A stretch of 64,000 nucleotides of DNA, taken from Aureispira sp964445645 (GTDB taxonomy: Bacteria > Bacteroidota > Bacteroidia > Chitinophagales > Saprospiraceae). The stretch spans positions 1-64,000 of the forward strand of contig CAYULH010000008.1 in NCBI GenBank assembly GCA_964445645.1, written 5' to 3'. The translations under genes were made by a program, and so were the position numbers. The notes beneath the pieces are model-generated. The model did no database searches. It was given only the letters and a program-made list of their open reading frames with translations, and had not been told where the DNA came from. Shown in pieces: positions 8,408 through 16,450 of the stretch (its first letter is position 1; the number at the start of each line of letters is the position of its first letter).

Positions 8408-9289
8408 TTACAATTCCTCTATTGCCTCTTGCGATAGACCTGTATATTTTTGAATTTTCTCCATAGGTTCGCCATCTTTTTTCATTTGTCTAGCTATCTC
8501 TAAGGTTCTTTGCTCCATGCCTTTTTCCATGCCTTTTTCCATGCCTTTTTCTATGCCTTTTTCCATGCCCTCAGCCATCGCAGTATCTACTACATTCTTC
8601 ATATCTCGATACACCTTTAAACTACTTTCGTATTGTTTTTTTTCTCTTTCTGTAAATTTTGCTATTTCTGCCACTTCGAATAATTTTTTAAATACGATTT
8701 CTTGCAATGCTTTGGGGCGGTATTGTAGTTTTTGCAAATGCGTAAACACATACATCCATTTATCAAAGCGTGTTTCCAATTCTTCTTGCGCCTTCTTAAA
8801 CTTAGGTAATTCTATATAAATAAACTTTAACTTATCATAAAACACCTCACAATTCTGGTTTTTCAGCTCTATTATGTGCAATAATTCTTCCTCCTCCTTG
8901 TGCTCATCAAATTCAAAATCCAATATGCCTACCGAAAAAACTGGCTCTAAATGATAATCCCAATCTCCTTTCTTCCCTTGCTCTTGTATCGGATAGGAAG
9001 CATAAAATAGGCTTCTGTCCTTGAAGTAATGTTGCTTCGCCTTTTGCATTTCTACAATAAACCGTTCATCATCCTCTCCTATACAGTATATATCAAATAC
9101 AGCTTTTCTGTCTATTTCTAGCTTGCCAAAATGTTCATTACTAGAATAACTTAAGTCTTTTATTTTTCGGTTGGGTAAAATCTCATTGAGGAAATCAATC
9201 AACAAATCTTTATTTGGCTCTGTCCCAAATAATTTTTTGAATCCAAAATCTGTCAATGGGTTGATATATTTTTCTTCTGTGGTCTTCAT
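8408..9289 (-). CDS. Rpn family PD-(D/E)XK nuclease/transposase-like protein
   Basis: 293 residues, intact. The opening INPLTDFGFKKLFG is the signature of the Rpn (recombination-promoting nuclease, formerly transposase_31/PDDEXK_2) family. Active-site residues appear as FDI with Asp66 and VEMQ with Glu80-Gln82, the usual E-x-Q variant. The C-terminus is an imperfect MEKG repeat (about 245-260), a highly charged tail that commonly varies in copy number in this family, ending in a short EPMEKIQKYTGLS helix-turn-helix-like tail. Family members are DNA endonucleases that raise RecA-independent recombination. A deleted duplicate lies at 11622-11828. Confidence 0.88.
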   Translation of the reverse strand: MKTTEEKYINPLTDFGFKKLFGTEPNKDLLIDFLNEILPNRKIKDLSYSSNEHFGKLEIDRKAVFDIYCIGEDDERFIVEMQKAKQHYFKDRSLFYASYPIQEQGKKGDWDYHLEPVFSVGILDFEFDEHKEEEELLHIIELKNQNCEVFYDKLKFIYIELPKFKKAQEELETRFDKWMYVFTHLQKLQYRPKALQEIVFKKLFEVAEIAKFTEREKKQYESSLKVYRDMKNVVDTAMAEGMEKGIEKGMEKGMEKGMEQRTLEIARQMKKDGEPMEKIQKYTGLSQEAIEEL

Positions 9290-9378
9290 GTATTCTTTCT
9301 TTACGCTCTGTTGCTGCTAAAAATACGATTTTTCTATTTTCATTAGTTGAATGCGCTGTTTTTTCTTGCCTTTTTTGT

Positions 9379-9470
9379 TTATTCCCAATTTTGCCAATAA
9401 TCCCTATCCCACAAAAAGCGAAATCGAACAAAGTGGTCCTTTCTGTCATATAATTTTAAGGCCATTGCAA
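9379..9470 (-). pseudogene. 3' end fragment of a small gene upstream of the Rpn nuclease
   Basis: About 30 codons reading HFAMALKLYDRKDHFVRF and ending QNWE-stop are nearly identical to the 3' end of the frameshifted gene at 11917-12203. Similarity stops abruptly near 9470, where this copy diverges into unrelated sequence. It is therefore a duplicated gene end, not an expressed gene. Confidence 0.5.
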
Positions 9471-9543
9471 AATGTATTACTAGTGCTAGTGAAGTAGTAT
9501 TGCGGCTGTATATTTGGTTAGGATCAGTTTTGGGTGAACTTTA

Positions 9544-10023
9544 CTATTTTAACGATGCTCCACAAGATAAGGCAACTTGCTTTAGGTCTTTTATGGCTTT
9601 TTTTAGTGAGGCTTTACTTTTGTGTGAGAATCCGAATATCTTACATTCTTGTTCTATCTCTTTATAGAGTTGTGGCAACTTTTTAGATTGTGTAGAATCA
9701 AGAGGTGTTAGTTTGGAAATAGTTATTCCTTCTCCGTTTTCAAAGTGATAGTAAGATATATAAGATTTAGACGAGTGATTGATAAGCGTATCAATTTTAT
9801 CTAATTGATTCCAAAAAATCGTTTTCGTAATGGTGCCTACCCTTTCTCCATCTTTTTGTGTAATAGTGCAAGTACAATCATCTATTGCATCAAGAGCTAG
9901 ATAATAGGACGCTTCATTTTCTATTTTTTTAAGCGTTTCTTTTAAAAGGTTAGATTTATCTTGTGTTTGATTCTTGCAAGAACTAAATATTAGAACCAGT
10001 CCAACAATAAGTATTGTTTTCAT
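9544..10023 (-). CDS. Lipoprotein of unknown function, second gene of a two-gene unit
   Basis: 159 residues with a short lipoprotein signal (MKTILIVGLVLIFSSC). The mature part is charged, with a CTCT motif near residue 50 and Cys near 125 and 153; I recognise no family. Its ATG overlaps the stop codon of the upstream 511-residue gene by one base (TAATG), indicating translational coupling, so the two products likely act together. Its small size and position suggest an envelope-located partner or immunity-like factor for the larger protein; that is speculation. Confidence 0.65.
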   Translation of the reverse strand: MKTILIVGLVLIFSSCKNQTQDKSNLLKETLKKIENEASYYLALDAIDDCTCTITQKDGERVGTITKTIFWNQLDKIDTLINHSSKSYISYYHFENGEGITISKLTPLDSTQSKKLPQLYKEIEQECKIFGFSHKSKASLKKAIKDLKQVALSCGASLK

Positions 10024-11558
10024 TATTTAATAAAATTTATGGTTACTTTTCTATCATCATCCTGTGTTCCTTTACATGCGCCAGCTTTTGGGATGAGTTG
10101 ATTCTCATTGATGTTATATTCTTCTTCAAAAAGTAGCTTAATGCGGTGAGCACGAATTAACATCAAGTCCTTAACTGTATTTCTTCCTGAAGGGGTAAAT
10201 TTTGTTTCAATATCTTCTTTTACATTTCCACTAGGAACGGGCAGGTTGATGTCTCCATTTTCGCAGTTAAGGGTATTTCCAATTATCTGTAGTTTTATTT
10301 GAGGGTGTGCTTTTAAGAAATCTGCTATTTTTTTCAATTGGTCATCATCTTTCTTGTTTATTTTATTAGAATCACCATCAAATACAATTTCTAGTTTACT
10401 TGGATAAAGATATTCTTCGGGTATGTCATCTTTCTTAGTTTTTATCTCGAAACAATCATTTTTAAGTCCTTTTATATCTTCTTCAAATGCACCAATTTTC
10501 TTTGTCCAAACCTCCACTAAAATAGCCGTATTGTTCTCTTGGTCATTTTCCTTGCTATGAAATTGTTTTAATTCCTCTACTAGCTCTTTTTGTTTCGAAA
10601 TACTTTGTTGCATTTCTTTTTTTAATTGAACGCTCTCTTCTGGAGGCAGAATACCCTCACCACATTTATCTAAATACGCATCATATAGATTCTGAAAACC
10701 AAAATCATCCCAGTCAGGTACTTCTATGACTTTTTCTATATAATTTTTTGGAGCTGTTTTTCCTACATTGACATACCAACTTCCACTACCAATAACAGCA
10801 GCTTTTTTAGGAGTATATTCATAATCTCTACCTAAATTTTTGTGTTGTTCATAAGATACTTTTCCTGATTTTAGAAAAATATCCATCAATTGTTTATCAA
10901 AAGCAGTTTCTAATTTATTGGAATCTTTTAGATGTTGGTAAGTTCCATCCTCATAGCTGTAGTATTTCACCAATAAAGGAATATTATTAGAGTCTTTGCC
11001 AGCATATTCTACTTTGTTATGTACTTTGGTTACATAATTGGCTCCCACAAAATCAATTCTACCCCATTGTGTACCATCAGGATTAGTTCCTGTGATGATA
11101 CAATAGATTTTAGCAGTCTCTACCTTTTCAAGAGTCGCTATTCTCTCTTTGGTTGCTTCTGTTTTTTCAAGATTCTTTTTTAGGATGGCGAGTTCTTTAT
11201 CATTTTCACTTTCGGCATTTTTCCATAGCTTCCTCAAATAAGGATTAGATCCTTTGCATTTTTGGTTAAATGTTTCCAGTGCTTTTTGATACGTCTTTTT
11301 GTTCTCTACAGTTGGTTTGGATGTTGCTTTTTTATTAGATTCAATGACGATTTCATACAGGTTGTCCAAATCTCCATCTTCCAACTCTAATTCTATTATT
11401 TTTTCTTGGATGATTTTTATTTGATGCTCTAGGTGGTCTAGTTTAGTTTGTTCCTCTTCATCAATTCTGCCGTCTGCTAAGAATAGTTTTCTGTATTTTG
11501 TTAGCTTTATCTCAATCACTTTTAGTGTTTGTTTTAGCTTGTCGAGTTTATCACTCAT
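10023..11558 (-). CDS. Coiled-coil protein with C-terminal OmpA-like domain, no signal peptide
   Basis: 511 residues. The N-terminus (about 1-60) is a charged helical hairpin with DGRIDEEEQTKLDHLE, an EF-hand-like DG-x-I-D-x-x-E pattern. The middle (about 150-290) is a globular region I do not recognise, beginning ITGTNPDGTQWG. A second helical stretch (about 300-365) follows. The C-terminus (about 385-511) looks like an OmpA/MotB-type peptidoglycan-binding fold (KLEIVFDGDSNKINKKDD, then LKAHPQIKLQIIGNT, and NTVKDLMLIRAHRIKLLFEE). No signal peptide is seen, which is odd for that fold and recalls proteins of contractile injection or toxin-delivery systems. Coupled to the lipoprotein that follows. 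Confidence 0.6.
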   Translation of the reverse strand: MSDKLDKLKQTLKVIEIKLTKYRKLFLADGRIDEEEQTKLDHLEHQIKIIQEKIIELELEDGDLDNLYEIVIESNKKATSKPTVENKKTYQKALETFNQKCKGSNPYLRKLWKNAESENDKELAILKKNLEKTEATKERIATLEKVETAKIYCIITGTNPDGTQWGRIDFVGANYVTKVHNKVEYAGKDSNNIPLLVKYYSYEDGTYQHLKDSNKLETAFDKQLMDIFLKSGKVSYEQHKNLGRDYEYTPKKAAVIGSGSWYVNVGKTAPKNYIEKVIEVPDWDDFGFQNLYDAYLDKCGEGILPPEESVQLKKEMQQSISKQKELVEELKQFHSKENDQENNTAILVEVWTKKIGAFEEDIKGLKNDCFEIKTKKDDIPEEYLYPSKLEIVFDGDSNKINKKDDDQLKKIADFLKAHPQIKLQIIGNTLNCENGDINLPVPSGNVKEDIETKFTPSGRNTVKDLMLIRAHRIKLLFEEEYNINENQLIPKAGACKGTQDDDRKVTINFIK

Positions 11559-11621
11559 ACTATTGGTTGTTCGTGTTTTGGAGGGTGGTTGGTCGCCTCG
11601 AATGGTCTTGCTTTTCTTGTT

Positions 11622-11828
11622 TTACAATTTCTCTATTGCCTCTTGCGATAAACCTGTATATTTTTGAATTTTATCCATAGGTTCGCCATCTTTTTTCATT
11701 TGTCTAGCTATCTCAAAGGTTCTTTGCTCTATGCCTTTTTCCATGCCCTCAGCTCTAGCTGTATCTACCACGTTTTTAATGTCTCTGCTCATAAGTGGGT
11801 TGATATATATTTTTTCTGTAGTCCTCGT
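11622..11828 (-). pseudogene. Internally deleted copy of the Rpn nuclease gene
   Basis: Reading from about 11828 gives a line equivalent to residues 2-12 of the intact Rpn protein (TTEKIYINPL), then jumps in frame to the region of residue 227 (DIKNVVDTARAEG) and runs to the matching C-terminus (YTGLSQEAIEKL-stop). The whole nuclease core is missing. The start codon is changed from ATG to ACG. A short product of 56 residues could still start at the internal ATG at 11792, which would be the charged tail alone. Confidence 0.8.
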
Positions 11829-11835
11829 GTATCAT

Positions 11836-12011
11836 CTTTTACTCTCTTTTCCTGCTAAATTAACGATTTTGCTATTTTCATTAATTGAATGCGCTGTTTT
11901 TTCTTGCCTTTTTTGTTTATCCCCAATTTTGCCAATAATCCCTATCCCACAAAAAGCGAAATCGAACAAAGTGGTCCTTTCTGTCATATAATTTTAAGGC
12001 CATTGCAAAAT
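11836..12011. repeat. Direct repeat of the region upstream of the Rpn gene (matches about 9297-9470)
   Basis: Around 150 bp, from the run GAATGCGCTGTTTTTTCTTG to GGCCATTGCAAAATG, is almost identical in the two places. Together with the flanking Rpn copies it shows a segmental duplication of about 0.2 kb of upstream sequence plus the Rpn gene; the second Rpn copy later lost its centre. Confidence 0.85.
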
Positions 12012-12203
12012 GCAGATAAAACAAGATTTCCTCCTTTTCAATTGCTTCCAACCACTCTTCAAAATCTGGATGAACATCATAGCCTATTATTCTAGTCGAA
12101 TAATCTTTGTTGGAAATGCTGTAACAATCGACTTTATTCCTTGATAGGCACTTTGCCAGTCAGCTTGGTTGATGCTTGATGGCTGTAGGTGTAGTTGAAG
12201 CAT
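11917..12203 (-). pseudogene. Frameshifted small gene of unknown function
   Basis: An ATG at 12203 opens 38 codons containing INQADWQSAYQGIKSIV and ending at 12087. In another frame and overlapping the end, coding-like sequence continues as GYDVHPDFEEWLEAIEKEE to a stop at 11917. The parts join naturally as one protein of about 95 residues if one frameshift near 12090 is repaired. The family is not recognised. It sits directly upstream of the broken Rpn copy, and its 3' end is also present upstream of the intact Rpn gene. Confidence 0.5.
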
Positions 12204-12343
12204 TTTTGGGGTTGGTTTTTTTCTTTTTCTATGGAGGCTAAGATTCTATACTTTGTTCTAATCCGTTTTATCTTCTTTTTTCTGAGCTTTGATATATGTT
12301 GTGTCGTCTTCTCTTTTAATTGATTTTATGATGTTATTAGTGT

Positions 12344-12565
12344 CTATTTTCTAAACCTGTCGAATTCGACACCTTTAAAATTTGGGTTGTGAAGCGTTTC
12401 CCATAAGCCTATAAATTCTACCGTATTCCTATTCCGCATCCAGTTTCTGATGTGATCTGAACCTTCTTCACCTCTAACCATGTCTGTGAGACAGATGTAG
12501 TCATCGTTTTCTTTAGTTTCAATGCTGATTATTTTATTATCGACTTCTATCTTCTTTTTAGCCAT
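12344..12565 (-). pseudogene. Truncated KilA-N domain gene
   Basis: 73 residues beginning MAKKKIEVDNKIISIET and containing YICLTDMVRGEEGSDHIRNW, the N-terminal part of the KilA-N DNA-binding domain found in phage and mobile-element proteins. Full family members are usually well over 200 residues; this frame stops just after GVEFDRFRK, where the domain would normally continue. It is therefore a broken gene, or at best a short DNA-binding fragment. It lies among other gene fragments. Confidence 0.75.
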
Positions 12566-12802
12566 TTTGTTCCAACTTTGTATTTGGCTCTAAGGTATTG
12601 AATTTGGGGGATTTTATGACGATTTCTTAATGGATGAGAACGCCAAAGGCATTCCTCGAATGGTTTATGTATATTTATGTGTCATAGGTCATGTGCATCT
12701 CAATATAGCTGTTGCTTGATCAAAATCACAGATTTTGTGGTGTTAAACAAAGTGCCTAAACTTTAGCTTTAGCCCAGAAATGTAGGATGAATATAGCTCT
12801 TG

Positions 12803-13657
12803 TTAGCTGCCGTAACTTTTGTCCAAATAGCCTTTACCATTACAGTTAAAACAAATTCCTGCTTTGTGGTAATAGAATTCTGGAATGTAGCCTGAACCGT
12901 TACATTTTTTGCAGAATGGTTTATATTTGAAATCGTGAAGTAATTCATCTGTGAATACCTGTACTTGATGATTTTCGTGATAATCATAGTGGCAATGAAA
13001 GCAAAGTGTAATAAGTGCATCGTTTGAATATTCCCAAGGCTTTTTATTTAGGATATAATATTTATGATGGACGTGTAAGCCATTAACATATATAAACTCA
13101 AAATCATCATTTTCATTGAAAGAAGGTAAGATTTTAGAACAAAGGTCAATTTTGTTTTGAGGATAGAGACTCTTTTGGGATAAATATTTTTCTTCAGGAG
13201 ATTGTTCTGAGCTTTTTGCTATTGCAATTAGTTCTGCATAACGGGCATTGACTTTTTTAACAAACAGCTTTATATTTCTCGGCAATTTTGAAAATTCACC
13301 CCGAAAATAAACTTGATAATATCCAGTTACAATATCGTGGTCAAATAATTCTATTTTCCAAGATTCAGGAGAATGCGAATTTGCTTGGATTCCTTTAAAA
13401 AAGTATTTACAATTCGTGTCTTTTAATAGTTTTTCATTTTGGCAGGTCTGACATCTGTATTTATCTCTTTTAAGAATTAGGGTTCTTTTTTTTCTCCATT
13501 CTTGAGTCTGTAAAAGTTTACTATAGTCAGTACCTGCTTCTAACACAGAGAAGGAAGTGGGAGTTTTGTAGAGAATTGCATTTTTTTTTGCTGCATTCAA
13601 AGCTGTTTTTTTTCTTCCTTCTTCCTCTCTTTGTTTTAATTCATCCAAAAAACTCAT
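12803..13657 (-). CDS. HNH-type nuclease with C-terminal DnaJ-like zinc finger
   Basis: 284 residues. After a charged N-terminus, a CQTC pair lies near residues 69-72. The HNH core is at about 194-226: LHVHHKYY, then NDALITLCFHCHYDYHENH, the usual His-His, Asn and CxxC-H arrangement. The end (249-277) reads CKKCNGSGY, then CFNCNGKGY, two CxxCxGxG motifs exactly like the DnaJ cysteine-rich zinc finger. The combination implies a DNA nuclease with an added zinc module that could bind a protein or nucleic acid. It is followed by fragments and preceded by a PLD-like nuclease gene on the same strand; a mobile or defence role is inferred. Confidence 0.8.
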   Translation of the reverse strand: MSFLDELKQREEEGRKKTALNAAKKNAILYKTPTSFSVLEAGTDYSKLLQTQEWRKKRTLILKRDKYRCQTCQNEKLLKDTNCKYFFKGIQANSHSPESWKIELFDHDIVTGYYQVYFRGEFSKLPRNIKLFVKKVNARYAELIAIAKSSEQSPEEKYLSQKSLYPQNKIDLCSKILPSFNENDDFEFIYVNGLHVHHKYYILNKKPWEYSNDALITLCFHCHYDYHENHQVQVFTDELLHDFKYKPFCKKCNGSGYIPEFYYHKAGICFNCNGKGYLDKSYGS

Positions 13658-13798
13658 TATTATTTATTTTATGATTAGGTTTGGTGTCTATTTGAAAATC
13701 AAATCAGACATTTTTTGATTTTCTCACAAATTCTACGTTTTAACAATAATTTTGTATAAGGACAAAGTAACTAAATTTTAATGGGTGAGAATGGCCGA

Positions 13799-13868
13799 TA
13801 ACGTCCCCGCATAAACGACGTGACCAGCTTTTGCTGGGCATGACCGCTGTATGCTTTATTAGCGGTTA
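13799..13868 (-). repeat. Nested palindrome resembling an integron attC or Bacteroidota dispersed palindrome
   Basis: Three nested inverted pairs share one axis: TAAC/GTTA (outer), GCATA/TATGC (middle) and CCAGC/GCTGG (inner, TTTT loop). The element overlaps the last codons and stop of the PLD-like gene. The organisation of short complementary blocks with unpaired spacers, next to a stop codon, is like attC sites, though the R-box bases match the consensus imperfectly. Confidence 0.45.
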
Positions 13869-14734
13869 GCTTCTTTTCTTTTTTTATAACATTCGTCTTT
13901 GAAATCCATCAGCTTATCAATGAATCCACAAGTGACAGTAATTATCTCTTTCTTTTCGGGGACTTTCAGAAAATTGAAATTATCCGAAGTGAACGATTTT
14001 TTTGATTCTATCATCATTGCACCTGCCACTCCTTTCTCTCCGTCAAAATAAACTTCGTATCCACCGAATTGCTTCCCAAAATCTCGAATAAACGTATCTG
14101 ATTCGTTACTTTCATCTCCCGAGATTATTCCATAAAGGAAAAGGTCTTTTTGCACTTTATCCAATCCAATAGTGAATTGATTATTTGCATTTATATTTAT
14201 TTCTCCATTATTCCACTTGCATCTGGCATATCGCCCCGTCATATTTGAGATTGCATTTTCGAGAGCAATTATGAACTTCTCTTTCGCTAAATACAAATCT
14301 TCATCGCTCGGTAATTCTGCCTCTAAATGTGGAATCAAAAATTGCTTCACATAATATTTGAGTTCTTGGATTTCTTCTTTTGTATCGTAAATCGCCCCAA
14401 ATTCTATTGCGCTCAAATTTGAACTTGTCAGCAAATTCATCGAGGTGACAATTCCATTCTTTTCGTTGTAGTATAATTTTGCGTGAAGGTTCTTTACGAG
14501 TTTTGGCTTGATTCCCAATGCTTCAACCTGTTCCCAGCTTTTATTATTGTCGGCATCATATCTCGTAATGAATTCAATCTTTACTCCTCTTTGTTTTGCT
14601 TTTTCTATCTCTTGCTTGATTCCTCCCCAATTTCTGAAATTCACGTAAGGCGAAACCAGAACGATATATTTTTCCGCTTGATTTATCATATTTAGAATCT
14701 CGGAACTTATTTGATATGGGGGGATGATTTTCAT
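13859..14734 (-). CDS. Phospholipase D-like (HKD) nuclease domain protein
   Basis: 291 residues with one HKD motif: NLHAKLYYNEKNGIVTSMNL puts catalytic His84 and Lys86 with Asn100, followed by SSNLSAIEFG with an acidic residue at 111. The N-terminal part (INQAEKYIVLVSPYVNF) is the normal first strand of a PLD domain. A single HKD means it should dimerise, like Nuc/BfiI-type nucleases. The C-terminal 150 residues are unrecognised. No signal peptide. Same strand and neighbourhood as the HNH nuclease gene; its end overlaps a nested palindrome. Confidence 0.82.
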   Translation of the reverse strand: MKIIPPYQISSEILNMINQAEKYIVLVSPYVNFRNWGGIKQEIEKAKQRGVKIEFITRYDADNNKSWEQVEALGIKPKLVKNLHAKLYYNEKNGIVTSMNLLTSSNLSAIEFGAIYDTKEEIQELKYYVKQFLIPHLEAELPSDEDLYLAKEKFIIALENAISNMTGRYARCKWNNGEININANNQFTIGLDKVQKDLFLYGIISGDESNESDTFIRDFGKQFGGYEVYFDGEKGVAGAMMIESKKSFTSDNFNFLKVPEKKEIITVTCGFIDKLMDFKDECYKKRKEANR

Positions 14735-14763
14735 TTAACGTTTTTTTCTTTTTTTCTGCTTGT

Positions 14764-14784
14764 GCCTAACTATCACATAAACAC
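14764..14784 (-). other. Short motif similar to the end of the nested palindrome
   Basis: On the minus strand GTTTATGTGATAGTTAGGC lies 30 bp before the PLD-like start, and resembles GTTTATGCGGGGACGTTATC at the far side of the same gene. GTTAGGC fits the attC R-box consensus GTTRRRY. The PLD-like gene is thus bracketed by two related motifs, as a gene cassette would be. Confidence 0.3.
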
Positions 14785-14986
14785 AATATACAAATAACCA
14801 CCCATACATTTACAAAAAGTATGAACAACCAACCCAATTAGCATCTATTGCATCCTATTGTGGATAACCAGCTTGAAGTGATTTTATATACAAAAAAATA
14901 AACCCAACCCATAAACCCACCCAACAACAAGCACCCCCAAAAAACAAACTTTAGCCTAACCTTAACAAACATCCACCACCCAAACC

Positions 14987-15018
14987 CTTGCAAAACTGTT
15001 ACAATACTCGTACTTTTG
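14987..15018 (+). promoter_or_regulatory. Bacteroidota promoter for arsS
   Basis: CTTG, a 20-nt spacer and TACTTTTG match the TTTG/TAnnTTTG promoter pattern well. It implies a 5' leader of about 195 nt before the arsS start at 15222. The rest of the 14735-15221 gap is C/A-rich with no convincing gene. Confidence 0.6.
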
Positions 15019-15221
15019 GATATATTACACACAATGGCAGACCCCCGCTCCATTCCATCCAGCACCATTCCCTTGTCCAATCTGTCTTTTTTACGGAAAT
15101 TCAAAGTAAGCTTTGTAGAAAGTATTATGCTTTTATCCAGAGATTGCTTAATTTCATTGATGCAATACACCATTATTATAATAATAATGCTGCTGTATGG
15201 CTCACCAAACAACAATTGTAC

Positions 15222-16274
15222 ATGAAATTACAAACACTAAAAAAACGGGGCAGCAAGTTGGCTGTTCCTAACTTTCAGATTGCTATTTTGGAAGATACAA
15301 CGCCTAAGGTGACGAAGTTTGCTCATCAATTGCAAGGCATTAATCTGATGCCCTTTCGTCCTGTGGGCTTGGATATATTTCAGATCAATATAGGGTATAT
15401 GTGCAACTTGACCTGCGAGCATTGTCATGTAGATGCAGGGCCCACCCGCACCGAGATTATGACCCGTGCAACCATGCAGCATTGCTTGAATGCCATCAAA
15501 GAATCGGGCGCACATACGGTAGATTTGACAGGGGGCGCACCTGAGATGAACCCAGATTTTCAATGGTTTGTGGAGCAGATTCGTGCTATCAGTGAGAATA
15601 TTGAAATTATTGTTCGGAGCAATTTGACTATTCTGGTTTCCAATAAGCATTACAGAACTTATCCTGAATTCTTCAAGAAAAACAGAGTGACGGTTATTGC
15701 TTCTTTGCCTTGTTATACCGAGGCGAATACCGATAAGCAGCGTGGCGATAAGACTTTTGTGCGTTCTATAGAGGCGTTGCAAGATTTGAATGCTTTGGGC
15801 TATGGCAAGGAGGGGACAGGCTTGGATTTGCACTTGGTGTATAATCCAGGGGGGGCGAGTTTGCCGGGGAGCCAAGCAGGCTTGGAGGCCGACTATAAGC
15901 GCGTGCTCAAAACCGAGTATGATATAGAGTTTAATAAGTTGTTTACGATTACGAATTTGCCGATTAGTCGTTTCTTGGATTTCTTATTAAAAGAAGAAAA
16001 ATTTGACGACTATATGCAGTTGCTGCTCGAATCGTTTAATCCTGCTGCCGCAGAAGGGGTGATGTGCCGAAATACCTTGTCTGTTTCTTGGGATGGGTAT
16101 TTGTACGATTGTGATTTTAACCAGATGTTGCAATTGCAAGTGGAGAAAGCAGCTCCGCAGCACATTGAGGATTTTGATTTGCAAGAGCTGATGGAGCGCA
16201 ATATTATGCTGGGACAACACTGCTATGGTTGTACGGCTGGTGCTGGTTCTAGTTGTCAGGGAACGGTAGCTTAG
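15222..16274 (+). CDS. arsS: Arsenosugar biosynthesis radical SAM protein ArsS-like
   Basis: 350 residues from the Met at 15222; the frame is open upstream, but family proteins begin close to this Met and the promoter-proximal part looks non-coding. GYMCNLTCEHCHVDAGP carries the radical-SAM CxxxCxxC cluster ligands (Cys61, 65, 68). DLTGGAPEMNPDF is the SAM-binding GGE-like region. The C-terminal CYGCTAGAGSSCQG gives further Cys for auxiliary binding. ArsS-type enzymes join a 5'-deoxyadenosyl group to an arsenical in arsenosugar synthesis; the reaction is taken from the family. No arsenic methyltransferase or other ars gene is adjacent. Confidence 0.88.
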   Translation: MKLQTLKKRGSKLAVPNFQIAILEDTTPKVTKFAHQLQGINLMPFRPVGLDIFQINIGYMCNLTCEHCHVDAGPTRTEIMTRATMQHCLNAIKESGAHTVDLTGGAPEMNPDFQWFVEQIRAISENIEIIVRSNLTILVSNKHYRTYPEFFKKNRVTVIASLPCYTEANTDKQRGDKTFVRSIEALQDLNALGYGKEGTGLDLHLVYNPGGASLPGSQAGLEADYKRVLKTEYDIEFNKLFTITNLPISRFLDFLLKEEKFDDYMQLLLESFNPAAAEGVMCRNTLSVSWDGYLYDCDFNQMLQLQVEKAAPQHIEDFDLQELMERNIMLGQHCYGCTAGAGSSCQGTVA

Positions 16275-16359
16275 GGCAAAACTTGCTTACTAAATCAAAA
16301 AAATAGCGAACTATAAAGGCTATTTGTTGTAATAAAAATGAAGATCCTTTTAATAAAGG

Positions 16360-16396
16360 CAAGCTGTAGGGTGCTTTGACCGTACAGCTTGTTTTT
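16360..16396 (+). terminator. Terminator downstream of arsS
   Basis: CAAGCTGTA pairs with TACAGCTTG (9 bp) and is followed by TTTTT. A weaker AAATAGC/GCTATTT stem near 16305-16326 precedes it. Confidence 0.7.
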
Positions 16397-16450
16397 GTTG
16401 GAGATTGTTTCTAAATTTGGCCTTTGTGTGGGCTGTATAACCAATAAATT

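Noticed and set aside
9210..9449. 79-codon frame starting MTERTTLFDF across the Rpn start
   Set aside because: Out of frame with both the Rpn gene and the duplicated small-gene end, which explain the same bases better.
12566..12802. Possible attC-like site after the HNH gene (GCTAAC ... GTTTAGGC)
   Set aside because: The ends could pair, but no inner complementary blocks like those of the 13799-13868 element are visible.
15016..15221. Open frame in the arsS leader starting MADPRSIPSS
   Set aside because: Hydrophobic Ile-rich run with no domain; runs into arsS in another frame and is more likely an untranslated leader.
15237..15875. 212-codon open frame opposite arsS
   Set aside because: Overlaps the radical SAM coding frame and has no recognisable domain.
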